Shown one piece after another: positions 33,254 through 40,155 of a stretch of DNA of 64,000 bases; the stretch's first letter is position 1, and each line of letters begins with the position of its first letter. Both the position numbers and the translations under genes were made by a program. The notes beneath the pieces are model-generated. The model did not search any database. It saw only the letters and a program-made list of their open reading frames with translations, and was not told the origin of the DNA. Source of the stretch: Desulfocorpusculum sp964414345 (GTDB lineage Bacteria; Desulfobacterota; Desulfocorpusculales; Desulfocorpusculum). Location: assembly GCA_964414345.1 (NCBI GenBank), contig CAYPWF010000012.1:4458-68457 (forward strand). Direction: 5' to 3'.

Positions 33254-34339
33254 TCAGGCTCTTTTCAAGTTGGTGAAACCGATGAAAAGGCAGGTAGCCA
33301 ATGTTACCACCACGGCAGTGACACCGTGGGCTCCAATGCCTTGTGGGCTGCTGGCCAGACCGAAGTTATGCGCCACGGCTGCTCCCACTATCATACCCAG
33401 CACAAAAATCCCGGCATCATTGTCTCCTTCTCCTGCCATGAAGAGCTGCCTTCCTGGGCACCCCCCGGCAAGGGCAAAGGCCAGCCCCGCCACAAGCATC
33501 CCTGCAAAGTTCCAGATATGCTGGGAGTGGGCCACGGGCTGTTTCTCGAAGCCTGGATGGAACTGGCCCAGGATCAAGTTCACCACCCAGGCAACCACCA
33601 CCAAGGCAATCATGCCCGAAAAAAGATGCCACTGGCGAAACAGGATGAGGTCGCGGATCCCGCCCATGGTGCAGAAACGGCTCCTTTGGGCCAGAATTCC
33701 GATGAGCACTCCGGCTCCCAGGGAAATCAGCAATGGAGCCTTGGCGGCTCCCGGCCCTTGAAGGCTGTAGAAAAGTATTCCGCTTGAGGGCTGGCCTTCC
33801 ACCGGCGGGTATATGATCCTCAGTAAAAGGAGACCCCCCATCAGGATGGGAAGCAAAAGCCCCACCGAGACACTCTGAGCATTGCTTCGCCCCAGGGAAT
33901 AGCCCCCTTTGAAGAAAAGAGTTCCTATCCATATGCCTGTTGCCAACCCGGCCAAACCCAAGATGGCGTTTCCGTCTCCACCAGCCAGCCTAAGAAGAGC
34001 CCTCCAGGGACATCCCAAGAAGACAAGCGCCCCCACCATGGCGCAAACCCCCAGAAGAAATCTGGCTACAGGAGCAGACCCGCCTCTAGGCCTGAATTCC
34101 CTGAAAGCCAAGGCAGAGAGAAACGCCCCCAGCACAAAACCCAGTATCTCCGGCCTCAGATACTGGACCACGGCGGCCCTGTGAAAACCGACGGCACCCG
34201 CGATATCCCTCTCCATGCAGGCCACACAGATGCCCATGTTGGCAGGGTTGCCCAGCTTTTGAAGCAAAGGGGCCATAACACCGATGGAAGCCCCCACAAG
34301 GATGATTCCCCAGCGAGTAGAGAAGACATTCCCTTTCAT
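33254..34339 (-). CDS. yedE: YedE-family putative selenium transporter
   Basis: A 361-residue inner-membrane protein of the YeeE/YedE family with about nine to ten hydrophobic segments. Conserved Cys sites line the path: GICVACMERDIAGAVGFHR (about 37-55), FLGCPWRALLRLAGGDGN, RSRFCTMGGIRDLILFR and ALAGGCPGRQLFMAGEGDND. The doubled GC-P/C-x pattern is typical of transporters for thiosulfate or selenium species. The ATG at 34339 is chosen because AGGTG lies six bases upstream; a GTG nine bases earlier is the alternative. It heads the selenium operon, and the class-II tRNA at 34445-34541 lies just upstream on the same strand. Confidence 0.88.
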   Translation of the reverse strand: MKGNVFSTRWGIILVGASIGVMAPLLQKLGNPANMGICVACMERDIAGAVGFHRAAVVQYLRPEILGFVLGAFLSALAFREFRPRGGSAPVARFLLGVCAMVGALVFLGCPWRALLRLAGGDGNAILGLAGLATGIWIGTLFFKGGYSLGRSNAQSVSVGLLLPILMGGLLLLRIIYPPVEGQPSSGILFYSLQGPGAAKAPLLISLGAGVLIGILAQRSRFCTMGGIRDLILFRQWHLFSGMIALVVVAWVVNLILGQFHPGFEKQPVAHSQHIWNFAGMLVAGLAFALAGGCPGRQLFMAGEGDNDAGIFVLGMIVGAAVAHNFGLASSPQGIGAHGVTAVVVTLATCLFIGFTNLKRA

Positions 34340-34444
34340 TTCTCCCACCTCCCTCCTCTCCAGCCTGGTTGTTGTTTCAGCTTGCCGAGTCCATCCCTAT
34401 GCCGGGAAAAGATGGACTATGGGCCCTCCCACTTGGGGCCCATT

Positions 34445-34541
34445 TGGAGGCCGGCCTGCGAGTCGAACGCAGCAGGATGGTGTTTAGCCATCCCCATACG
34501 GGTTTGCAGCCCGCGGGGAGCCCCGGCTCCCTTCACCGGCC
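34445..34541 (-). tRNA. Class-II tRNA with GCA anticodon, cysteine-type (selC*-like)
   Basis: A 97-base cloverleaf with encoded CCA. Acceptor stem 7 bp: GGCCGGT (34541-34535) with GCCGGCC (34455-34449). D arm: six pairs, GGGAGC (34531-34526) with GCTCCC (34521-34516), and only a 4-base loop. Anticodon arm: GCGGG/CCCGT with loop CTGCAAA, anticodon GCA (34507-34505), which reads UGC/UGU. Variable arm: six pairs, GGATGG (34493-34488) with CCATCC (34480-34475). T arm: CTGCG/CGCAG with TTCGACT loop. Discriminator T (34448). The long D stem and long variable arm imitate tRNA-Sec, while the anticodon and U73 are cysteine identity elements. Minor cysteine tRNAs mimicking tRNA-Sec have been reported in deltaproteobacteria. 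It lies 105 bases before yedE, co-directional. Confidence 0.85.
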
Positions 34542-34690
34542 TCAAAGGGTCAACCCCTAGCACAGGCCATTCTCACTAGTTCTTTCCCAAGAGCATCCTT
34601 GCAGCCCCCAAGCCCCCTTCCCATTGCCAACTGAGTTATACCTCACATCCGGCGATTTATCAATAAGCTATATTCAACATACTGATCTAT

Positions 34691-34770
34691 CCGGGAATGG
34701 CCTTTGGCATGAGAAGGCCTGGATGTTCGAAACCCAAGCGTCCCGGCCGCAGGTTCCAAGCCGCTTGGGT
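34691..34770 (+). ncRNA. Candidate structured leader RNA with pseudoknot
   Basis: Three perfect complementary pairs fit one fold: GGCCTT (34699-34704) with AAGGCC (34714-34719); ACCCAAGCG (34732-34740) with CGCTTGGGT (34762-34770); and CCGGGA (34691-34696) with TCCCGG (34741-34746), the last lying in the loop of the second hairpin. Such a pseudoknot 230 bases before glcD, followed by a terminator-like hairpin, is riboswitch-like. It matches no known class that I recognise. The complement could fold too, so the strand is inferred from glcD. Confidence 0.35.
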
Positions 34771-34953
34771 CACACCACGCCGCCCCCAATTGTGAAGTCT
34801 GGTATGTCTTGAAGTTCAGGCCCATGACCCCCCAGGGGTCTTGCAATCCTTAACCCTGTCTGGGGAAGCCCCCTCCATGTGATCCGCCGGCTCCCCTGAG
34901 GTTGTCCCTTCCAGCGCCTTTCCCTGGAGGCTCTTGTGGGATATGATGAGGAA

Positions 34954-34975
34954 AAAGCGCCCCACTGGGCGCTTT
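34954..34975 (+). terminator. Terminator-like hairpin before glcD
   Basis: AAAGCGCCC (34954-34962) pairs with GGGCGCTTT (34967-34975), nine pairs with a very short loop, followed by a short T-rich stretch. It ends 22 bases before the glcD start, so it could act as an attenuator or block translation initiation. Confidence 0.55.
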
Positions 34976-34997
34976 ATCTGCTAGCTAGGGTACAAGA

Positions 34998-36365
34998 GTG
35001 AAAAAATCCCTGGTCAGGGAATTTAGGAAAATTCTGGGGGCCCAGAGGTGTCTTGACGCACCCGAGGATCTGTATGCCTATTCCCATGACTGCTATGCCA
35101 GGGGCAAGCCGGAGCTGGTTCTCATCCCCAGGACCACCCAGGAAGTCTCTGCCATCCTGCGAATAGCCCACCGGGAGGGGGTGCCTGTAACGCCCAGGGG
35201 AGGCGGTTCAAGCCTTTGCGGAGCCACAACTCCCATAAGAGGCGGCATAGTGCTGGCCACAAACCAGATGGACAAGATCCTGGAGGTAAGCCAAGAAGAC
35301 CGTCTGGCTGTGGTGGAGCCGGGGGTTGTGACTCTAAGGCTTCATCAGGCAGTAGAGGCCGTGGGGCTCTTCTACCCGCCGGATCCGGCTTCCTACGCCA
35401 TGTCCCTCATAGGGGGAAACGTTGCCACCAACGCAGGAGGACCCCGCTGCCTTAAATACGGTGTCACCAGGGACTACCTTTTGGGCCTTGAAGTGGTCCT
35501 GGCGGACGGAGAAGTGCTCCAAACAGGAAGCCGAGCTGTGAAGGACGTAACAGGTTATGACCTAACCAGGCTCTTTTGCGGTTCCGAGGGGACCCTTGGG
35601 GTGATCACCCGCATCACCGTGAGGCTAATACCCAAACCCGAGACAAAGCGCACTATACTCACCAGCCTGCGAACGGTGGAGGAAGCCAGTCAAATGGTCT
35701 CCCGCATCATAGGGGCCGGCATCCTCCCCACAACCCTTGAGTTCATGGACCAGGCCTACCTCCAGACAGTGGAGGAGCTCATGCACCTTGGCCTTCCCGT
35801 GGAGGCAGGGGCAATGCTGCTCATCGAGGTGGATGGTTTCGAGGAGGCGGTGGAACGCCAGGCCGGCATAGTGGAAAGGTTCTGCAAGGAGCACGGTGCA
35901 CTGGATGTGGCAGTGGCCAGGACCCCACAGGAAAGCGACCAGCTCTGGAAAGGCAGGCGCATGGGCACCGTGGCCCTTATGAGGGCGGCCAAGCTCATGA
36001 TCTCCCATGACGCCACTGTTCCAGCCAGTTCTATTCCGGAGTTGGTGGCCCACACCCACGAGGTGGCCCTCCAGGCGGATCTCAAGGTGGTCATCATAGG
36101 GCATGCCGGAGACGGGAACATGCACCCCATCTTCCTTCTGGATCCCTCCCGACAAGGAGAGATGGAGCGGTTCGACAAGGCATCCAGAGAGCTTTTCCGC
36201 TTCACAGTGGAGAAGGGTGGAACCCTCTCAGGGGAGCACGGAATAGGTCTGGAGAAGAACCCTTATCTCCATTTTCAGGTAAACGAAATTGGCATGCGCA
36301 CCATGAGGGCCATAAAGAAAGCCCTGGACCCCAAGGGCATATTGAATCCGGGGAAGTTTGTTTGA
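34998..36365 (+). CDS. glcD: FAD-linked glycolate/D-lactate oxidase subunit
   Basis: A 455-residue flavoprotein of the GlcD/Dld type (FAD-binding domain 4). FAD motifs are PVTPRGGGSSLCGATTPI (about 70-87) and NVATNAGGPRCLKYGVTRDY (about 140-160). The C-terminal cap domain ends with IGHAGDGNMHPIFLLD and GTLSGEHGIGLEKNPYL, both diagnostic. It oxidises a 2-hydroxyacid such as glycolate or D-lactate to the 2-oxoacid and passes electrons to the Fe-S partner GlcF encoded next. The start is GTG with AGGG upstream, a weak site. A possible structured leader precedes it. Glycolate cannot be told from lactate by sequence. Confidence 0.92.
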   Translation: MKKSLVREFRKILGAQRCLDAPEDLYAYSHDCYARGKPELVLIPRTTQEVSAILRIAHREGVPVTPRGGGSSLCGATTPIRGGIVLATNQMDKILEVSQEDRLAVVEPGVVTLRLHQAVEAVGLFYPPDPASYAMSLIGGNVATNAGGPRCLKYGVTRDYLLGLEVVLADGEVLQTGSRAVKDVTGYDLTRLFCGSEGTLGVITRITVRLIPKPETKRTILTSLRTVEEASQMVSRIIGAGILPTTLEFMDQAYLQTVEELMHLGLPVEAGAMLLIEVDGFEEAVERQAGIVERFCKEHGALDVAVARTPQESDQLWKGRRMGTVALMRAAKLMISHDATVPASSIPELVAHTHEVALQADLKVVIIGHAGDGNMHPIFLLDPSRQGEMERFDKASRELFRFTVEKGGTLSGEHGIGLEKNPYLHFQVNEIGMRTMRAIKKALDPKGILNPGKFV

Positions 36366-36369
36366 AGCG

Positions 36370-36407
36370 GGCAGCGGGCAATTCATGATTCCCCATTGCC
36401 CGCTGCC
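36370..36407 (+). other. Perfect hairpin between glcD and glcF
   Basis: GGCAGCGGGCAA (36370-36381) and TTGCCCGCTGCC (36396-36407) are exact complements around a 14-base loop. There is no T run, so it is more likely an mRNA-processing or stability element than a terminator. Confidence 0.7.
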
Positions 36408-36437
36408 TGTTGCCCATTGTCTGGCTGGAGCAAGGGA

Positions 36438-37715
36438 ATGCTACCTCAAGATCAGGTCATGAAGGAGACCCTCAAGTGCTCTGGGTGCGGTTTCTGTCTG
36501 AGCGCCTGCCCTGTGTACAGGGTCCTGGGCGTGGAGACCCTTTCTTCCAGGGGAAGGATGGACACGATACGGGGCATGCTCCTGGGGGAGCTCAAGCTCA
36601 CCCCCCGCATGGAAGAAATCCTCTCCACGTGTCTCATGTGCCAGGCCTGCGAGGCCGCCTGCCCCCCCGGGGCCTCCGCCCACAAGGTGCTTTTGGAGGC
36701 CCGACACAGGGCTGTTAAGGAAAAAGGCATGCCCTGGGCCAAGAGCTTGGCCTTCAGAAGATTGCTCAAGGACAGAAAGGCTCTGGCCAGGGCACTAAAA
36801 CTCGTCCGAAAGATTCAAGGCCCCCCACCAGGGGCAAAGCCCCACGACTTGAGGCACCTTCCCACCCTTTTTTCGGGTCTGGCTGGGGGGAGGGCTCTGC
36901 CCCCCATTGCCCAAAAGCCGCTTAGGGAACGCTTCCCGGAAAGGGTGGAGCCCGTCCCTGGAGTGGGACTCAGAGGCCGGGTCGGATTTTTTCCAGGCTG
37001 TTACATGGAGTTCGTGGACACCTCCATAGGAGATGCTGCCATAAGAGTTCTCTCCAGGGAGGGCTTTGAGGTCTCCTTCCCAAGGGAGCAGGTCTGCTGT
37101 GGAGCTCCGGCCCTGTTCAGCGGTGACCTGGAGGATACCCTCGAGATAGCGGTTCGAAACGCTCGGGCTTTTGCCAACCAGGATCTGGATGCGGTACTGG
37201 TCATCTGTGCCACCTGCGGCTCAGGGCTAAAGGAAGGCTACGAGGTGGTGGCCCAGCACCTGGATGGAGACCTAAAGGACCTGGTAAAAAGGTTCTCCAG
37301 TAAGGTCCAGGACCTAAGCGTGTTTCTGGCCTCCCGGGGCCTGCGCCAAAAGCTTGTCCTGCCAGAGCCCTTTTTGGTCACCTATCACGATCCTTGCCAC
37401 CACGTGCGCGGCCAGAGGATCTCCAGGGAGCCCAGAGAGCTCCTGCTGTCCATCGGGAACCTAACCCTGAAGGAGATGGCCGAGCCGGCCAGGTGTTGCG
37501 GCGGCGGGGGCTCTTTCAGCCTGGCCAACCCGAAGCTTTCAATCGACATCGGGCGATGGAAGATTAATGATATCCTGGCCACAGGCGCCCAAGCCGTGGT
37601 GACCAGCTGCCCGGGATGTGTGCTCCAGATCCAGGAAGTGGCTTCTAGAGAAAAAGCCAAATTCCAGGTACTCCACCTGGTGGAGCTGCTGGATAAGGCC
37701 TTGGAAGAGAAATGA
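36438..37715 (+). CDS. glcF: Fe-S subunit of glycolate/lactate oxidase
   Basis: A 425-residue (Fe-S)-binding protein. Two 4Fe-4S motifs at the start (CSGCGFCLSACPVYR and CLMCQACEAACPPG) are followed by two CCG domains, the first with VGFFPGCYMEF and QVCCGAPALFSGD, the second with YHDPCHHVRGQ and ARCCGGGGSFSLANP. It accepts electrons from GlcD and hands them to the quinone pool or another carrier at the membrane face. The ATG at 36438 has GGAG seven bases upstream. A 12-bp hairpin separates it from glcD. Family certain. Confidence 0.93.
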   Translation: MLPQDQVMKETLKCSGCGFCLSACPVYRVLGVETLSSRGRMDTIRGMLLGELKLTPRMEEILSTCLMCQACEAACPPGASAHKVLLEARHRAVKEKGMPWAKSLAFRRLLKDRKALARALKLVRKIQGPPPGAKPHDLRHLPTLFSGLAGGRALPPIAQKPLRERFPERVEPVPGVGLRGRVGFFPGCYMEFVDTSIGDAAIRVLSREGFEVSFPREQVCCGAPALFSGDLEDTLEIAVRNARAFANQDLDAVLVICATCGSGLKEGYEVVAQHLDGDLKDLVKRFSSKVQDLSVFLASRGLRQKLVLPEPFLVTYHDPCHHVRGQRISREPRELLLSIGNLTLKEMAEPARCCGGGGSFSLANPKLSIDIGRWKINDILATGAQAVVTSCPGCVLQIQEVASREKAKFQVLHLVELLDKALEEK

Positions 37716-37720
37716 ATTGA

Positions 37721-37752
37721 AAGCGGGGGCTCAGAATTCTGAGACCCCGCTT
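37721..37752. terminator. Bidirectional terminator between glcF and the zinc-ribbon gene
   Basis: AAGCGGGG (37721-37728) pairs with CCCCGCTT (37745-37752), and the inner CTCAGAA/TTCTGAG is itself palindromic, giving about 15 pairs with one mismatch. It lies between the 3' ends of two convergent genes. T runs are weak on both sides. Confidence 0.7.
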
Positions 37753-37759
37753 GACAGGA

Positions 37760-37993
37760 TCAGCCTCCCACGGCCTTTGGCTTGCAAAGATCCTCCTCCT
37801 TCACTGCAACCCGCCCGCAATTCTCGCAGAAATATTTCACTTCCTGAAGCTTGGGCTTGCAGATATGTTTCTTTTTCGAGGACTGAGCCCCGCAGTATTC
37901 GCAGGTGTATACCTTACCTGCCTCGGTGGGATCGCAAAGGTGTCCGGCCTCAGGGGACACGGCTCCACATGTCTTGCAAGTGTACATTGCCAT
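37760..37993 (-). CDS. Triple zinc-ribbon repeat protein
   Basis: A 77-residue protein made of three near-identical units: YTCKTCGAVSPEAGHLCDP, YTCEYCGAQSSKKKHICKP and YFCENCGRVAVKEEDLCKP, each CxxCG followed nine or so residues later by (H)xC and P. Each unit supplies three Cys plus, in two of them, a His, so each probably binds zinc or iron. The ATG at 37993 has AAGGAGG five bases upstream, better than the ATG at 38011. Single-unit relatives occur as small rubredoxin-like or ribbon proteins. Function unknown. Confidence 0.75.
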   Translation of the reverse strand: MAMYTCKTCGAVSPEAGHLCDPTEAGKVYTCEYCGAQSSKKKHICKPKLQEVKYFCENCGRVAVKEEDLCKPKAVGG

Positions 37994-38214
37994 TTCATCC
38001 TCCTTTTTCATGTTGTGGTCTGTCGCCCCCTGCCGCTCAACGGGGCACTTGCATCCAGTCTAACCCCCACCTTGGGGGGCTTCAAGGGCTTATGGCCCGA
38101 TTGACAACCTCCTGCCTTCTTTGTTATTTATCGGCCATCCTCCTGGCCTAAGGCACGCCAAGGGGACCCAAGGGATCCATTGGGCAGCCGTCTAGGGGCC
38201 AAGGGGGTGTTCCA

Positions 38215-38838
38215 TTGGAGCCCCCTTTCCATCAGGCCATGCAAGAGGAGGACTTCCCAGTGCCGCCGAAAGTCATAGCCCCCGGTCTACTCCGTGTTTT
38301 CCAGCAAGTGGGAAGGGATCTTTTCATCCAGGGGCTCAACTCCTCCCACAGTGGGAACCTGAGCCTGAGAGAAAAAGAGATCCTGTGGATAACCCAAAGG
38401 GGAGCGCCCTTGGCCAGGCTCACCTCGAGGCTCTTGGTGCCAGTGCCTCTTGAAGACCCGTCTTCCAGGCCAGCTGCGGCCTCCAGCGAGCTTCCAGTGC
38501 ACCTGGAGATACAAACCCGACAAGGCTCAGGGGCGGTTGTACACGCTCACCCCCCGGCGGTGGTGGCACTATCTTTCAGCCTCAGTTCCATCCAACCCCT
38601 GGACCTGGAGGGGCGTTATCATCTTCCGAGGGTTCCTGTCATCCCCTCACCGGATCCTTACGACCCCCTGGAGGTTGCCGGACCCGTAGCAGAGGCCCTG
38701 GAGACGGGGCGGATAGTGGTGGTGAGAGGGCATGGCAGCTTTGCACGGGGAGCGGATCTCTGGGAAGCCATGCATTGGACTTCCGCACTGGAGCACTCCT
38801 GCAGAATCCTCCTTCTGGCCCGGCTGCCACAGGGCTGA
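38215..38838 (+). CDS. Class II aldolase/adducin family protein
   Basis: A 207-residue protein of the class II aldolase/adducin fold (fuculose-phosphate aldolase, ribulose-phosphate epimerase and relatives). The N-terminal GLNSSHSGNLSLR matches the family's T-x-GN-(I/L)S-x-R loop. AVVHAHPPAVVALS supplies two zinc His ligands and VVVRGHGSFARGADLWEAMH the third. It starts either at the TTG at 38215 (AAGGGGGTG upstream) or at an ATG at 38239. It precedes an MFS gene by 18 bases, which suggests joint uptake and cleavage of a sugar phosphate or hydroxyacid. Substrate unknown. Confidence 0.8.
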   Translation: MEPPFHQAMQEEDFPVPPKVIAPGLLRVFQQVGRDLFIQGLNSSHSGNLSLREKEILWITQRGAPLARLTSRLLVPVPLEDPSSRPAAASSELPVHLEIQTRQGSGAVVHAHPPAVVALSFSLSSIQPLDLEGRYHLPRVPVIPSPDPYDPLEVAGPVAEALETGRIVVVRGHGSFARGADLWEAMHWTSALEHSCRILLLARLPQG

Positions 38839-38856
38839 TCTCACGGAAGCAGGCCT

Positions 38857-40155
38857 GTGGGCCCGGAAGAACATCCCCCTCAAACCCCGCTAGACCCCCA
38901 CAGATGGTTTGTATTCGGCACAATAGCCGCAGTCTATTTTTTTGTTTACTTCCATAGGGTGGCCCCGTCGGTGATTGTGCCGGATCTCATGAGGGAATTC
39001 CAGGCCGATGCCACAGCCTTGGGAGTCATGGCCTCCATGTATTTCTATCTTTACGCCTTGGAGCAACCCTTGGTGGGATACTTATCTGACCTTTTGGGTC
39101 CCAGAAAGGTGGTGGGCATTTGGTCTTTGGCAGCCACTGCAGGCTGTTTGCTTTTCGCGCTTTCTCCCACATTGGGTTGGGCCTCTGTGGGAAGGGGGCT
39201 TATAGGATTGGGCGTGGGAGGGGTCTTCATACCTGGGATGAAAGCCTTTTCCCAGTGGTTCCCCAAGGCTGAATTCTCAGGTCTAGTGGGGCTTTTTCTG
39301 GCAGTAGGGAACCTGGGGGCTCTATGCGCTACCAGCCCTTTGGCATGGATGGCCCAAACCGCCGGGTGGAGGTCCAGCTTCCTTTTTCTGGGGCTGGTTA
39401 CCCTGGCTTTGGCATTGGTGATTCTGACCCAGCTCAAAGACAGCCCAGGGGATTTGCCTACCTCCGGGCTTGAGGGGAAAAGCGCACCCAAGGCGCTTCC
39501 CAACATGAGGGAAGTGGTTTTATCCGCACGTTTTTGGATTCTGTTTTCCATCTTTTTCGGGGTATTTGGCTCGTACGGAACTCTACAAAGCCTTTGGGCG
39601 ACCCCCTTCTTGATGAGCAGCCTGGGGATGGGAAGGCTTCAGGCAAGTCTGGTCAACAGCTTGCTCCCTTTGGGGTTAATCCTGGGGGCTCCCATCTTGG
39701 GTACATGGGCTGACCGAATTGGTGCAACGCGACGGGAGTTGCTCCTGGGATTGGCCTGGACCCAGGCCCTCTTGTGGGTGATGCTGGCCTTGGGAGGTGT
39801 CTCTGGACCCTGGAGTGCCTGCCTGGTTTTATTCCTTTTCGGATTCACGGCAGGAGGTTTGGCCACCTCTTTTTGGGGGGTTGTAAGGGAGAGCACTCCA
39901 ATCCAGTTCATGGGGGTGACCACCGGGCTGCTGAATCCTGCCCCGTTTCTGGGTTCGGGAATCCTGCAAGTGGCCACCGGAGCGGTTCTGGACCGGGTAG
40001 GCAGGACTGGGGAGACGTACTCACCCTCAGCCTATGAACTGGCTTTCTTGGTGTGCCTTGGGGCAGCCCTGGTACCCAGCTTGCTAGCCCTCATTTTCAG
40101 GAAGAGGATTTACCCCCGGGCTCAATCTCCCTCCTCCGGGGAATACTCACGGTAG
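38857..40155 (+). CDS. MFS transporter
   Basis: A 432-residue major facilitator protein with about 12 hydrophobic segments. It has VGYLSDLLGPRKVVGIWSLA (GxLsDxxGxRk loop, about 75-90) and, in the second half, APILGTWADRIGATRRELLL. The N-terminus WFVFGTIAAVYFFVYFHRVA resembles the phthalate/hexuronate/ACS-type subfamilies. The start is GTG. It follows the class II aldolase gene closely and its last 34 bases overlap the 3' end of the convergent Lon-like gene. The substrate is unknown but may be the aldolase substrate. Confidence 0.85.
   Translation: MGPEEHPPQTPLDPHRWFVFGTIAAVYFFVYFHRVAPSVIVPDLMREFQADATALGVMASMYFYLYALEQPLVGYLSDLLGPRKVVGIWSLAATAGCLLFALSPTLGWASVGRGLIGLGVGGVFIPGMKAFSQWFPKAEFSGLVGLFLAVGNLGALCATSPLAWMAQTAGWRSSFLFLGLVTLALALVILTQLKDSPGDLPTSGLEGKSAPKALPNMREVVLSARFWILFSIFFGVFGSYGTLQSLWATPFLMSSLGMGRLQASLVNSLLPLGLILGAPILGTWADRIGATRRELLLGLAWTQALLWVMLALGGVSGPWSACLVLFLFGFTAGGLATSFWGVVRESTPIQFMGVTTGLLNPAPFLGSGILQVATGAVLDRVGRTGETYSPSAYELAFLVCLGAALVPSLLALIFRKRIYPRAQSPSSGEYSR

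Noticed and set aside
34445..34541. Calling this tRNA a normal tRNA-Sec or a plus-strand tRNA
   Set aside because: The anticodon reads GCA, not UCA, the acceptor is 7 bp with U73 and CCA, and TTCGA lies on the minus strand. The plus strand lacks a T loop in the right place.
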